Assembly (NCBI RefSeq): GCF_028473605.1
Contig: NZ_CP097267.1
Location: 3,092,501 to 3,156,500 of the forward strand
Source of the DNA: Acidovorax sp. NCPPB 3576
GTDB taxonomy: Bacteria; Pseudomonadota; Gammaproteobacteria; Burkholderiales; Burkholderiaceae_C
Direction of reading: 5' to 3'
Length of the DNA stretch: 64,000 nucleotides
Shown: piece by piece, positions 1 to 8,738 of the stretch
Layout: the number at the start of each line of letters is the position of its first letter
Numbering within the stretch: position 1 is the first letter of the stretch
Position numbers and translations under genes: made by a program
Notes under the pieces: generated by a model
What the model saw: the letters and a program-made list of their open reading frames with translations, nothing else
The model's database searches: none
Told to the model about the DNA's origin: nothing

Positions 1-60
1 GTTCATTCAGGCGGCACCGCCGGCTCGGTAGCTATGCCTCTACGGTTTGCACCGCCCTTT

Positions 61-546
61 TCAGCGGGCCGGGGAATCACTCGAGAAACGATCATCGCTC
101 CCGTCTTGCACCAGCATCCAAGAACGGTCCCAGAACGGCGTTTTGCGCTTGACGGGGTATTTGTGCCTCAGCCACCGAGGGGTTTGAAGAACAGTCACTG
201 ACCAACGCTTTCCATCGTCGAAAAAAGAAAAAACGATGGCTTGGTCTGCTTGGGTGACCTGCGGGTTTTTAAAGATGCCCGGGGTGTAGTCGGCAGAGAT
301 TTCCAGCGAATCCTCGATATGCAAGGCTGGATTCAGCCAATGGATGAAAAGCGCCTCTTCCTGCGGATTGCCTTCCGTCGTGAAAACCAGATATCCGCGT
401 TCGTCTTCGAACTGCGCTTCCAGAACCCCGCCTTGCAGTTCGACCGTGCGTGCGCTGGGCGCATGCATTAACACGAGGGCTGGCGCTTCTTTTTCAGCCG
501 GGCGGCGATGTTCCAACTGAAAAGCCTGCGACGGTCGGAGCGCCAT
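61..546 (-). CDS. Putative immunity/partner protein of toxin-like gene
   Basis: 161-aa soluble protein that I do not recognise. The start is the ATG that overlaps the TGA of the upstream gene as TGATG, which indicates translational coupling; a second ATG four codons further upstream is possible. No signal peptide or membrane segment is visible, and the middle of the protein looks like mixed beta/alpha with many aromatic residues (for example FIHWLNPALH and FSFFDDGKRW). Its tight coupling behind a small protein with a glycine-zipper C-terminus suggests a toxin-immunity relationship. That role is inference only. The gene ends 60 bases from the window edge. Confidence 0.7.
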   Translation of the reverse strand: MALRPSQAFQLEHRRPAEKEAPALVLMHAPSARTVELQGGVLEAQFEDERGYLVFTTEGNPQEEALFIHWLNPALHIEDSLEISADYTPGIFKNPQVTQADQAIVFSFFDDGKRWSVTVLQTPRWLRHKYPVKRKTPFWDRSWMLVQDGSDDRFSSDSPAR

Positions 547-1250
547 CAGAAAATCCATCCAAACGAAAGATCGGCCCCCAGCGCACCCAAGGCACCGCCG
601 ACGAACACGCCCACCGTGACACAGACAGGCGCTCCCGGGCCACATGCCAGTCCAGCGAGCGCGCCGCCAGCGGCCCCGCCTGCAAACCCGCCACCGATGA
701 CCACGCCTTCACGTGCGAAGGCCTTGCCTTTGTCTTCGGCCGAAGCGATGTTGTAGATGGCGGCACCGACCGAGACGAACACCAATGCCCGACCCAATGC
801 GGTGTAACGCATGGCCGCCGCATTGACGGAAGGCCACTGGCGCCCTGCGCTGTCGATGATTTCCAGATACACGAGGTTCTGTTGATTGGACGCCAGTGAG
901 GTGAACGGCTTTCCGAATTTGTCTTTGGCGTACTTTTCGGTCAGGTCGGCCAAGCTCAGGCCCACCTTCTTTAGATTGATCGCTTTGGCGCGGCCGATAT
1001 CGGTGGATCGCAGTCGCTGGGCTTCAAGAATGTCGTTACGAATGGATTGAACCTGCCGGGCCGCATCGTCGGGCGAAAGTGCTCCTGATGCCACCCGGGC
1101 GCGGTACTCCTGCGCCAATTGGCGGGTTTGCTCGATGTAACTCTGCCGCACTTTTCCGTCTTGAATAAAACGCTGGGCGAAGTTGGCTGTGACGGATTCC
1201 AACTGAGAAATCGATCCCTCAAGCGCTGTTCTGTCATACACGTCATTCAT
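546..1250 (-). CDS. Glycine-zipper protein, putative membrane-active toxin
   Basis: 234 aa. The N-terminal two thirds is hydrophilic and helical with many Gln, Arg and Asp residues. From about residue 150 there is a hydrophobic helix (ALGRALVFVSVGAAIYNIAS) followed by a glycine-zipper stretch (GGGFAGGAAGGALAG) and a second Gly/Val-rich helix. Hairpins of this kind occur in pore-forming bacterial toxins and in the toxic tips of secreted antibacterial effectors. There is no signal peptide, so export would need a contact-dependent system. The ribosome-binding site AAGGGAGGTGATCC is an almost perfect anti-16S match immediately before the ATG. The downstream gene overlaps the stop codon. Toxin function is inferred from architecture and gene arrangement. 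Confidence 0.65.
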   Translation of the reverse strand: MNDVYDRTALEGSISQLESVTANFAQRFIQDGKVRQSYIEQTRQLAQEYRARVASGALSPDDAARQVQSIRNDILEAQRLRSTDIGRAKAINLKKVGLSLADLTEKYAKDKFGKPFTSLASNQQNLVYLEIIDSAGRQWPSVNAAAMRYTALGRALVFVSVGAAIYNIASAEDKGKAFAREGVVIGGGFAGGAAGGALAGLACGPGAPVCVTVGVFVGGALGALGADLSFGWIF

Positions 1251-1348
1251 GGATCACCTCCCTTGCAACTTGCTTAATTGTCACGCAGTGTACTCAAGCC
1301 CAAGATGCAACGCCCGAGGAATGGCGTTGTTTATCTGCACCACGCAGC

Positions 1349-2632
1349 CTACAGCTGTGTCTCCAGCAAACTCGCCACCCGCTCCGCCAGCTTCTCCTTC
1401 ATCGGCCGATCCAGCCAGTCCTGATACGTCACCCGCCGCGACCGCTTCAGGTCGTCCTCGAACACCACCGTCTGCCGCTGCGCGAAGGGTGCGTCGTACA
1501 CGTTCAGGTTGGCCTCGTCGTTCAGGCGGAACGAGCGGTTGTCGAAGTTGGTGGAGCCCACCGACACCATGAGCTGGTCCACGATCATGACCTTGCAGTG
1601 GTACATGGTGGGCTCGTACTCGTAGATCTCGGCGCCGGCCTGCAGCAGTTCGCCCCAGGTGGCGCGGGAGGCGGCCTTGACGGTTTCGGTGTCGGTGTGT
1701 TCGCCGGGCGTGATGAGCCGGATGCGCACGCCGCGCGCCAGGGCGTCCAGCATCAGCTGCCGGGTCAGGTCGTCGGGCACGAAGTAGGCCACCGACAGGT
1801 CCAGGCTGCGCTCGGCCGAAGTGATGGCCAGGTGGTACATGAGCTGCATGCTCTCGCTGCCGCTGGAGGGCGAGCTGGAGAACATCTGCGCCTTCTGCGT
1901 GCCGCTCTGGGCGATGGCGGGAAAGTATGCCTCGCCGTGCATCACCTTGCCGGTCACCTTGAGCCAGTTGTCCAGGAAGGTGGCCTGCATCTGCGCGACC
2001 GCCGGGCCTTTGACCTGGTAGTGCGAATCACGCCAGTGATCGGGGTCTTGCGCGTTGCCGGTCCACGCGGGTGCGATGCCCACGCCGCCGGTGAAGCCCA
2101 CCAATCCGTCGGTGATGAGCAGCTTGCGGTGCGTGCGGTTGTTCAGGCGGGCCAGGTTGTACCAGTGGGGCTTGTGGAATTTCTCGACCTCCACGCCGGC
2201 CGCCTTCATCTCGGTGAAGTAGCTCTCGTCCATCTTGGAGCTGCCCACCCAGTCCAGCAGCACATGCACCTTCACGCCGGCCCGGGCGCGCTCGCTCAGG
2301 GCGTCGGCGAACTGCTTGCCGATGTCGCCGGACCAGTAGATGTAGGTTTCGAAGGTGACGCTTTTCTGCGCGGCCCGGATGGCGGCCAGCATGGGCGGAA
2401 AGATCTGGTCGCCGTTGAGCAGCTCCACCACCTCGTTGCCGCTGGTGATGCCCGGGCCCAGCAGGCTGCCCATGGCGCGTTCGTACTGCGGGTGGGCGGT
2501 GGTGTACAGGCGTGGGATCTGGTGCTGCACCTTCTTCTCGCCGGCGGTGAAGTTCAGCGCGAACAGCACGATGGCGGTGGTGGCCACGAAGGTGAGTGCT
2601 ACGGTGAGCAGGGTGCGGCCTGTTTTTTTCAT
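1349..2632 (-). CDS. Cardiolipin synthase-like phospholipase D protein
   Basis: 427 aa with one N-terminal membrane anchor (about residues 8-27) followed by two PLD-type catalytic repeats. Both HKD motifs are intact: HRKLLITD (H168, K170, D175) and HCKVMIVD (H345, K347, D352), each followed by the usual Gly/Ser and Asn residues. The family transfers phosphatidyl groups to make cardiolipin at the inner membrane. With a single anchor and no second TM it is closer to the ClsB/YwnE-like group than to ClsA. I chose the ATG of MKKTGR because the longer open frame upstream is Pro/Arg-rich non-coding sequence. The exact acceptor lipid cannot be read from sequence. Confidence 0.88.
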   Translation of the reverse strand: MKKTGRTLLTVALTFVATTAIVLFALNFTAGEKKVQHQIPRLYTTAHPQYERAMGSLLGPGITSGNEVVELLNGDQIFPPMLAAIRAAQKSVTFETYIYWSGDIGKQFADALSERARAGVKVHVLLDWVGSSKMDESYFTEMKAAGVEVEKFHKPHWYNLARLNNRTHRKLLITDGLVGFTGGVGIAPAWTGNAQDPDHWRDSHYQVKGPAVAQMQATFLDNWLKVTGKVMHGEAYFPAIAQSGTQKAQMFSSSPSSGSESMQLMYHLAITSAERSLDLSVAYFVPDDLTRQLMLDALARGVRIRLITPGEHTDTETVKAASRATWGELLQAGAEIYEYEPTMYHCKVMIVDQLMVSVGSTNFDNRSFRLNDEANLNVYDAPFAQRQTVVFEDDLKRSRRVTYQDWLDRPMKEKLAERVASLLETQL

Positions 2633-2746
2633 GTGCGCGATTGTGGGTGGGCGCCGGGTGCGCGCTTGTAAGCCCACGCCTCCAACTCTGCCGGCGCACG
2701 GGGGCCGTGGCATCGCACTGCGCAGGCGTGCCGCCGGCCTGCGGCG

Positions 2747-3976
2747 TCAGCCGGCTTCGAAGCGGTTGCGGCCGTTGTGCTTGGCGCGGTAGAGCGCCTT
2801 GTCGGCCCGCTCCACGGTAGCGGCGTGGGGCTCGCCGGGCACGCGCTCGGCCACGCCGGCGGAGAACGTCACCGCCAGGCCCGGGGCCAGGGTCTCGAAG
2901 CCACCGCGCTCCATCTGGCCGCGCAGCCGCTCCAGCACGCGCATCGCACCGCTCTGGCCGGTGCCGGGCATGAGCAGCAGGAACTCTTCCCCGCCCCAGC
3001 GCGAGAGCACGTCGCGCCCGCGCACGCCGGCCTGGGCAATCTCGGCGAAGCGCTGGAGCACGGCGTCGCCCACCGCATGCCCGTGCGTGTCGTTCACTTG
3101 CTTGAAGTGGTCGATGTCCATCATGGCCATGGCCATCGGCGCCGTGGCGGGCTCGCCCGGCCGGCCGTCCTGCGGCTGCACCGCGGCGCCCACCGTCCAG
3201 TGCAGGGTGAGCAGATCGCCCATGGCGCGCCGATTCAGCAGGCCGGTCAGCGCATCGTGCTCGGCGAGCCTGCGGCTCAGCTCCAGCGCCTCGGTGAGTG
3301 TCGCCTTCTGCCGGGCCAGACGGCTGCGCAGGCGGCCGATGCGGATGGCCAGCGCGGCCACCGCCGTCACCACGATGAGCGAGAAGGCCCAGTGGATGGC
3401 CTCCACGCGCGGGTCGTAGCGCGGCGAATCGCCCGACGTGCGCCACAGCATGACCCCGGTCACGAGCACCAGCCAGTAAGCCATGAGCACGCGCGTCTGC
3501 CCCGCCCGCAACTGGAACATGCCGCCCAGCAGGAACAGCGGTGCCAGCAGGCCCAGCAGCGCACCGCGTGCCGGCCCGGTGATGGCATAGGCCCAGCCGA
3601 GCGCCGTGACCGCCAGCACTGACTGCAGCATGGAGAGCGACGGATCGTGCGAGGCCAGCCGCCGGCCCTGGCCGCAGCGCACGAGCACGCAGCACAGGAA
3701 GCTGGTGCCCAGCGTGAAGGCGGTCAGCGGACAGGCCTGCCTGGCGTCCACCAGCCCCAGCATCACCTCGCCCTGCTGCACCAGGGCGACCAGGCACAGC
3801 AGGCCGAACGCCAGCAGGCATTGCGACATGCGGATGCGCACCTGCTTGCTCTGGCCGAACAGCGCCCGATCGATCCGGCCCCGCAGGCCCGGGGGCGGCG
3901 GCAGGACGCCATCGGCCGCGCGGCGCGCCGGCGATCCGCCGGGCGGTGGGGAATGGGGGCGGGCGGCGGGCGGCAT
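2747..3976 (-). CDS. Membrane diguanylate cyclase (GGDEF domain)
   Basis: 409 aa. About six hydrophobic helices span residues 52-212, followed by a short linker helix and a GGDEF domain from about 240. The active site GGEEF is intact (328-332). An inhibitory I-site RGRD (319-322) lies five residues upstream, so feedback binding of c-di-GMP is expected. The family condenses two GTP into c-di-GMP, and the membrane part probably senses an unknown envelope signal. The start is the first ATG after a Pro/Arg-rich non-coding stretch; a second in-frame ATG (residue 50, just before the first TM) could also be used. The gene stands alone and converges on nothing recognisable. Confidence 0.88.
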   Translation of the reverse strand: MPPAARPHSPPPGGSPARRAADGVLPPPPGLRGRIDRALFGQSKQVRIRMSQCLLAFGLLCLVALVQQGEVMLGLVDARQACPLTAFTLGTSFLCCVLVRCGQGRRLASHDPSLSMLQSVLAVTALGWAYAITGPARGALLGLLAPLFLLGGMFQLRAGQTRVLMAYWLVLVTGVMLWRTSGDSPRYDPRVEAIHWAFSLIVVTAVAALAIRIGRLRSRLARQKATLTEALELSRRLAEHDALTGLLNRRAMGDLLTLHWTVGAAVQPQDGRPGEPATAPMAMAMMDIDHFKQVNDTHGHAVGDAVLQRFAEIAQAGVRGRDVLSRWGGEEFLLLMPGTGQSGAMRVLERLRGQMERGGFETLAPGLAVTFSAGVAERVPGEPHAATVERADKALYRAKHNGRNRFEAG

Positions 3977-4264
3977 GGCGCAATTCAGGAGCCGAAGGGG
4001 CAAAGGCCGGAGGGCAGCGCCTGCGCCGGTGACGGCGGTGCCAGCGGACCCGGCCAAGGGCCCGCGGCAACCGGATGGCAGGGCGGAAACGGGCATGCGC
4101 GGCGCATGCAGGGCATCGTACCGGGGCCGGCGCCGCCCAGCGGCCCTGGCGTGGCCAAGGCAGGGTATCTCCCGAGCCGTCCGCGCCTGCCAGGGCTTCG
4201 GGCGAGCGCGGGCGCAGGCGCCGTCGCTAAACTGCCGGCTTCCCCTCCTCCCTTCGCCCGCGCC

Positions 4265-5197
4265 ATGGCAGACCACCGCACTCCCCCCTCCCTTTCTCTG
4301 CAGGCCAGCCGGCGCACCGCCCTCGTGGCCACGCTGGGCCTGCTGGCCTGGCAGGGCCCCGCCCACGCGGCCAAGCCCCGGGCCGGCTCGCCTTCGCCGG
4401 AGCCCTCTCCAGCCGTCTCGCCCCGTGCATCGCAAGTGCCTGGCGGCGTGGCGCGCCTGTCGCTGGGGCCGGCGGCCACACGGCCGGTGGCGCACGTGGA
4501 CGAAGGCGCGGGCGACGTGCCGGTGCTCGTGCTGGGCGATGCGATCGAGTGGACGGCCATCGTCGGCATTCCGCTGGCGGCCCAGGCGGGCGCCGCCGGG
4601 ATCGTGGTGCGGGGTTCGGCCACCGAGGGCGATGCAGCGCGCAAGGTGCCCTACACCGTCGCACCCAAGAAGTACCGCGAGCAGCGCCTGAGCGTAGCGC
4701 CGCGCACCGTGGACCTCTCCGCCGAGGACAACGCCCGCTTCGAGCGCGAGCGCGAACACCAGCGGCAGGTGACGGCCGCGTTTTCCACACCGCTGCCCAA
4801 GCCGGCCGACCTGCGCATGCACGTCCCGGTGCCAGGCCCCCGGTCCAGCTCGTTCGGGCTGCGGCGCGTGTTCAACGGGCAATCGCGCAATCCGCACAGC
4901 GGCATGGACATCGCCGCAGCCAAGGGCACGGCCGTGGTCGCGCCGCTGCCGGGCAGGGTGATCGACACCGGCGAATATTTCTTCAGCGGCGGCACCGTGT
5001 GGCTGGACCATGGCGGCGGACTGCTCACCGTCTATGCCCACCTGAGCGCCATCGACGCCAGGGTGGGCGACCAGTTGCAGACCGGCGACCGCCTGGGCGC
5101 GGTGGGCGCCACCGGCCGCGTGACCGGGCCCCACCTGCACTGGGGCGTGATGCTCAACCGCACGATGGTGGACCCGGCGCTGTTCCTGCCCGTCTGA
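4265..5197 (+). CDS. M23 family zinc metallopeptidase (LytM-like)
   Basis: 310 aa, exported. The N-terminus has a twin-arginine-like signal (ASRRTAL followed by a hydrophobic core, cleavage near AHA, residue 35). The C-terminal M23 domain carries the zinc and catalytic set: HSGMD (H211, D215), H259 in YAHL, and HLHWG (H290, H292). Active LytM peptidases cleave peptide cross-links in murein, and the domain order here (a beta-sandwich-like spacer, then M23) resembles periplasmic endopeptidases. The start is the ATG before the signal peptide; the long frame upstream is a shadow of the divergent cyclase gene. Confidence 0.88.
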   Translation: MADHRTPPSLSLQASRRTALVATLGLLAWQGPAHAAKPRAGSPSPEPSPAVSPRASQVPGGVARLSLGPAATRPVAHVDEGAGDVPVLVLGDAIEWTAIVGIPLAAQAGAAGIVVRGSATEGDAARKVPYTVAPKKYREQRLSVAPRTVDLSAEDNARFEREREHQRQVTAAFSTPLPKPADLRMHVPVPGPRSSSFGLRRVFNGQSRNPHSGMDIAAAKGTAVVAPLPGRVIDTGEYFFSGGTVWLDHGGGLLTVYAHLSAIDARVGDQLQTGDRLGAVGATGRVTGPHLHWGVMLNRTMVDPALFLPV

Positions 5198-5243
5198 ACC
5201 GGCGCCCGTTGCGCCGGGCCGACGCGGGCAGGTAAAGAACGGG

Positions 5244-5259
5244 CCGCTTCGCGAAGCGG
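5244..5259. other. Perfect 16-bp palindrome in intergenic gap
   Basis: CCGCTTCGCGAAGCGG lies between the M23 peptidase and the small lipoprotein. It can form a strong hairpin, but no T-tract follows, so a factor-independent terminator is not well supported. It could be an operator or a weak attenuator. Confidence 0.3.
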
Positions 5260-5308
5260 GCAGCGACAATTTCCGCCTTCGATCCCCTGGCCTTTTTGGG
5301 TGATTTCC

Positions 5309-5497
5309 ATGCGATCTTTTCTGGGTGCCGCGCTAGCGGCGATGGCGTTGCTGTGCAGCGGCTGCGCGGTGGTGGCCGTGGGCGATGCCGCGGTGACGGT
5401 GGTGGCGACCACCGTGAAGGTCGGCGCCACCGTGGTGGGCGCGGCGGTGGACGTGGGGGCGGCCGGCGTGCGCGCCGTGGCGGGCGGCGGCGACTGA
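5309..5497 (+). CDS. Small lipoprotein, Val/Ala/Gly-rich
   Basis: 62 aa. It has a type II signal peptide with lipobox LCSGC, giving a mature lipidated peptide of about 43 residues made almost entirely of Val, Ala, Thr and Gly ([20 protein letters not shown]...). The composition would suit a membrane-inserted or amyloid-like surface peptide. I chose ATG over the GTG three codons upstream because GGGTG sits at ribosome-binding distance from it. Function unknown; short Val/Gly-rich lipoproteins of this kind are common in Burkholderiales. Confidence 0.75.
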   Translation: MRSFLGAALAAMALLCSGCAVVAVGDAAVTVVATTVKVGATVVGAAVDVGAAGVRAVAGGGD

Positions 5498-5574
5498 AAG
5501 CCTGCGCGAACGCCACGCCCTGTCGTGCCAGTGCCCGCGGCCTTGCCCGCCCACCGCGCTATGCTTGCCGCCCC

Positions 5575-6267
5575 ATGCCGACCCCGCCCCGCTCCCAGCG
5601 CGCTCCTGGCCCGTTGCGCTTACCGCGCCCGCCCCGGCCGCCGGCCGCACGCGCTCCCGCCCGATCCCCTGCTGCGGCTGCTGCAGCACCTGCCGCTGCC
5701 CCCGGCACGCCCCGGCTCATCCGCTTTCACAAGCCCTATGGCGTGCTGAGCCAGTTCACGCCGGAGGGGCGCTGGCGCGGGCTGCAGGATTTCATCGACC
5801 TGCCCGGCGTGTACGTGGCGGGCCGGCTGGATGCCGACAGCGAGGGGCTGTTGCTGCTCACCAGCGATGGCGCACTGCAGGCGCGCATCGCCGACCCGCA
5901 CTTCAAGATGGAGAAAACCTACTGGGTGCAGGTGGAGGGCATGCCCGGCGAAGCCGCCCTGGCCGCGCTGCGCGACGGCGTGCGGCTGAACGACGGTCCC
6001 ACGCGCCCGGCCCGGGCGCGCCACATGGAGCCGCCGCCCGCCGTGTGGGAGCGCGACCCGCCCATCCGCGTGCGCCAGCACATTCCCACCAGCTGGATCG
6101 AACTGGCGATCCAGGAGGGCCGCAACCGCCAGGTGCGGCGCATGACCGCGGCGGTCGGCCTGCCCACCTTGCGGCTGATCCGCGCCGCCATCGGGCCTTA
6201 TTCGCTGGACGGGCTGGCGCCGGGGACCTGGCAGGCGGCGACGGTGCCCGCAGAGCCTGGGGGATAG
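5575..6267 (+). CDS. rluE: 23S rRNA pseudouridine synthase RluE
   Basis: 230 aa. The first 45 residues are a Pro/Ala-rich basic tail, then an RsuA-family catalytic domain without an S4 domain. The catalytic aspartate is D86 in [14 protein letters not shown]. The segments [35 protein letters not shown] and [15 protein letters not shown] match RluE closely; the E. coli enzyme modifies U2457 of 23S rRNA. The start is the ATG at the beginning of the basic tail; a shorter start is not available before the domain. A hairpin repeat follows the stop and may end the transcript. Confidence 0.92.
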   Translation: MPTPPRSQRAPGPLRLPRPPRPPAARAPARSPAAAAAAPAAAPGTPRLIRFHKPYGVLSQFTPEGRWRGLQDFIDLPGVYVAGRLDADSEGLLLLTSDGALQARIADPHFKMEKTYWVQVEGMPGEAALAALRDGVRLNDGPTRPARARHMEPPPAVWERDPPIRVRQHIPTSWIELAIQEGRNRQVRRMTAAVGLPTLRLIRAAIGPYSLDGLAPGTWQAATVPAEPGG

Positions 6268-6274
6268 CGCATGA

Positions 6275-6306
6275 ATTGCTATTTAATTGATAGCAATATG
6301 CCCTAG
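6275..6306 (+). repeat. Intergenic hairpin repeat, copy 1
   Basis: ATTGCTAT-N7-ATAGCAAT, a perfect 8-bp stem, is followed by ATGCCCTAG and, 16 bases later, GCGGCCTTTTTT. The same hairpin plus ATGCCCTAG word recurs at 8236, 12955 and, in reverse order, 40752. It lies just after rluE and may act as a transcript end. Confidence 0.75.
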
Positions 6307-6405
6307 ATTTCATTGTGCTGGCGGCCTTTTTTCCGAATATTCGAGCCGCTGGCGCTTCGGGCCGGGCAGGCGCAGCACAATCGCTCCCCAAAAAGGAATG
6401 GAACC

Positions 6406-7368
6406 GTGAACGCCCCTGATCTTTCGCTCGAACCCGTGGAGACGCCCGAGGCCGCCAGCGCCGCTGCCGTGCGCGTGTGCCCGCGCTGCAGCCACACCCG
6501 CCAGGCCACCGATACCGCACCGGCCTGGCAATGCCCCCGGTGCGAGGTGGCCTACGACAAGGTGCTCCCCACCAGCGTGGCGGCGCGGCAAAAGCCCGAG
6601 GGCGCCCGCGCCCGGCCGGCCGCCGCCCCCGGCGACAAGCCCTGGACCCTGATCGTCCTGGCGGGCGGCGTGGTGGTGCTGATGGCGCTGATGGGCTGGA
6701 AGTGGAACCACGACAAGGCCCAGGCCGCCGAACGCATCGCCCGCGCCGAAAGCGATGCGCGCGCCCTGCAGATCGCAACGCAGCGGGAAGGCATGGAACA
6801 ACTGGCCCGGCTCGGTGCGGCCGAGACCCAGTGGCGCCGCGGCCAGGGCCTGGACGTTCTGCCCACCGTGCGGGCCATGGCCCAGCAAGGGCACCTGCGG
6901 GCCATGGTGCTGCTGTCGGCCATGCTGGACGAGGGCAACGGCATCCCCAGGGACCATGCCGAGTCCATGCAGTGGCTGAACCGGGCCGCCCACCAGGGCT
7001 CCAGCCTGGCAGCGGTGCGGCTGGGCGCCATCTACCAGGAGGGCCGCGGCGGAGAACCCCGCCAGATGTCGCTGACCGAGAACTGGTACCTGCGCGCGGC
7101 GCGCCAGGGCGATGCGGCCGGGCTGTACCGGCTGGGCGATCTCTATGCCAACGGCGCGGCCACCGTGGCCCAGCGGCCCGTTGCCGCCTACATGCTGCTG
7201 GAACTGGCCGACCGCCTGGGCCGCGGCAACCCGGAAGACCCGCTCACCCTGCCCCGCTACGGGGCTGTGCACCTTCAGCTGCTGGCCCGCAGGATGGGCC
7301 CGGTCGATATCGCCGAAGCACGGCGGCGCGCCGATGCGTGGAAGCCCGGGCAGCCGCTGGACCTGTGA
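6406..7368 (+). CDS. Zinc-ribbon, single-TM, Sel1-repeat protein
   Basis: 320 aa. In order: a short N-terminal tail; a zinc-ribbon-like pair of CPRC motifs (about residues 25-28 and 43-46); a basic linker; one membrane helix (about 84-101, LIVLAGGVVVLMALMGW); a coiled segment; and TPR-like Sel1 repeats (about 150-270; RAMVLLSAMLDEG, AAVRLGAIYQEGRGG, AGLYRLGDLYANG). Sel1 repeats mediate protein-protein contacts, often in envelope stress or secretion assemblies. The start is a GTG preceded by AAGGA eight bases upstream; the nearby ATG runs into a stop after three codons. No specific function can be assigned. Confidence 0.8.
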   Translation: MNAPDLSLEPVETPEAASAAAVRVCPRCSHTRQATDTAPAWQCPRCEVAYDKVLPTSVAARQKPEGARARPAAAPGDKPWTLIVLAGGVVVLMALMGWKWNHDKAQAAERIARAESDARALQIATQREGMEQLARLGAAETQWRRGQGLDVLPTVRAMAQQGHLRAMVLLSAMLDEGNGIPRDHAESMQWLNRAAHQGSSLAAVRLGAIYQEGRGGEPRQMSLTENWYLRAARQGDAAGLYRLGDLYANGAATVAQRPVAAYMLLELADRLGRGNPEDPLTLPRYGAVHLQLLARRMGPVDIAEARRRADAWKPGQPLDL

Positions 7369-7431
7369 CTGGACGCGCGTGGGCCCCAAGGCCCGGCGCC
7401 GCCGCCCCACCGTCGCTGCCCCGCCGCCCGC

Positions 7432-8130
7432 TCAACGGCGGCGCCACCACAGCATCAGGCCGAGAAAAACGGCCCCGGTGAGAAGGGGCATCCACGGCAT
7501 GAGCCGCTCCACCGGGTTGGACGAGCGCATGCCCGACCACACCTCCAGCCGCACCCGGTCCATGCGCAGGTTGCTCACCCCTGCGAACTCCAGCACCGGC
7601 GGGACCGTGCGGTCTTCCTTGAAGCTCAAGGGCGCCGCGGCGCCGGCCATCTCCACGACCTGGCCGGCACGCACGCCCCGCGCGGCGACCTGGGGCACGG
7701 CACCCACGCGCGATGCGCCATGGATGGACCAGCCCGCCATCCAGCGCGCGCCGACATCCCCGTCGGCCAGCGCCACGCCCGAGACCCGCACCACCAGCGT
7801 GTAGGGGTTGCCGCTGCGGGGCAGCACCATCTCCTCGCCCGTCCAGGCCTGGGTCTGGGGCGGTGCGCCTGCGGAGCGGGCCGAATCGGCGGTGTCTTTC
7901 CGGTCCTGGAACAGTGCGAACTTCGCCAGCGCTTCGGCCGGCAGTTCCTGGGTTTGCACCAGGCGCTGGCGACAGGGCTGGGGTGCGCCGCTGGCCTGGG
8001 CTGGCAGCGACGCCGTACCGAGCGCGCCCAGGCCCGCCAGCGCGATGCCGGCCGCCAGGACCCAGCCACGGCGGCATGCCGCCCGCGCGAAATCGAATGG
8101 GGATGTGGATGTGTCGTGCCCCGTTGCCAT
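7432..8130 (-). CDS. Membrane-anchored hypothetical protein
   Basis: 232 aa. There is a hydrophobic N-terminal segment (WVLAAGIALAGLGALGTASL, possible signal or anchor), a soluble central domain of about 150 residues, and a C-terminal membrane helix (MPWMPLLTGAVFLGLMLWW) with an Arg-rich tail. The layout resembles an exported domain held by a C-terminal anchor. I recognise no family. The start is the ATG of MATGHD, preceded by a GAGG-like ribosome-binding site; a longer frame to 8253 is possible but overlaps the hairpin repeat. The gene converges on the Sel1 gene upstream. Confidence 0.6.
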   Translation of the reverse strand: MATGHDTSTSPFDFARAACRRGWVLAAGIALAGLGALGTASLPAQASGAPQPCRQRLVQTQELPAEALAKFALFQDRKDTADSARSAGAPPQTQAWTGEEMVLPRSGNPYTLVVRVSGVALADGDVGARWMAGWSIHGASRVGAVPQVAARGVRAGQVVEMAGAAAPLSFKEDRTVPPVLEFAGVSNLRMDRVRLEVWSGMRSSNPVERLMPWMPLLTGAVFLGLMLWWRRR

Positions 8131-8235
8131 GCCCTCGTGTCCTTGGTGTCGTGCGATGTCGGCCTTGCGCCGCCAGGTCCGGCGGCGCATGCGGACGGCA
8201 GTGTATCCAGTGGTTTCAGGCTGGCCGGCGAAACG

Positions 8236-8263
8236 CTGCTTTTTTGATAGCACAATGCCCTAG
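8236..8263 (+). repeat. Intergenic hairpin repeat, copy 2 (degenerate)
   Basis: TGCTTTTTTGATAGCA followed by ATGCCCTAGTA. The hairpin stem is imperfect, but the ATGCCCTAG word and the downstream GGGAGCATTTTT match the arrangement of copies 1 and 3. It lies upstream of the 7432-8130 gene, at the left edge of the AT-rich island. Confidence 0.6.
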
Positions 8264-8353
8264 TACTGATTGTCCTGGGAGCATTTTTCACCTTGATCGC
8301 CTGCGTTGCAAGTAACCCCATACCGCATACCGAAGGGAAACTCTCAAAACCAC

Positions 8354-8432
8354 GATTCCAGCCGGTCTGTACCCTTATAAATCAATGAGTTACGACGATC
8401 AAACTTGCAAATTCGGAGAATTTGAGAGATTC
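8354..8432 (+). repeat. Left direct repeat flanking AT-rich island
   Basis: 79 bases that align without gaps to 10761-10839; 66 of 79 positions agree by my count. The best conserved cores are GAGTTAC and ACTTGCAAATTCGGAG. The pair brackets an AT-rich block, as expected for an integrated or recombined segment. No integrase is visible inside, so attachment-site identity is not proven. Confidence 0.75.
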
Positions 8433-8503
8433 GTCTTGGTGTAGCGCTCAATAAAGAATTCTTCGAGGCCTTCAAAGGTTTTTTGCCGAGTCTGAAGTGT
8501 CCT

Positions 8504-8735
8504 TTATGCAGCAGCTTTAGAGGCCTTTGTCGCAGCGTTACCTCCCTTCCCGATCAAGCCGATTTCCGTCGCACAGATGCCAAGCACTTGACGGTATCGA
8601 TGGATAAAGGGTACATGGCAAATTTGTAGAAACCCGTGCCCGAAGCGAAGGGAATTATTTGAAAGTTGGCCCAAATGAAATATGCTAGTGTGGCTACGCC
8701 AGCCGGCGCGATGGCAACTAAACCTACTGCTCCTA
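8504..8735 (-). pseudogene. Frameshifted remnant of a membrane protein gene
   Basis: Two adjacent minus-strand frames each read like protein. One contains a membrane segment (VGLVAIAPAGVATLAYFIWA) and runs to a stop at 8554; the other continues from about 8600 with QVLGICATEIGLIGKGGN and ends at 8504 with an Ala/Lys-rich tail. Together they suggest one gene with a frameshift near 8570-8600. There is no ATG start and the 5' end runs into the FRG gene. I do not recognise the family. It is probably debris from an earlier insertion at this island. Confidence 0.35.
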
Positions 8736-8738
8736 TAG

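Larger units (their letters stand above)
8131..8738. other. Gene-poor junction at left edge of island
   Basis: About 600 bases without an intact gene. It contains a degraded hairpin repeat (8236-8263), the left direct repeat of the island (8354-8432) and a broken minus-strand coding remnant (8504-8735). Base composition changes from GC-rich to AT-rich near 8270. Confidence 0.7.
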
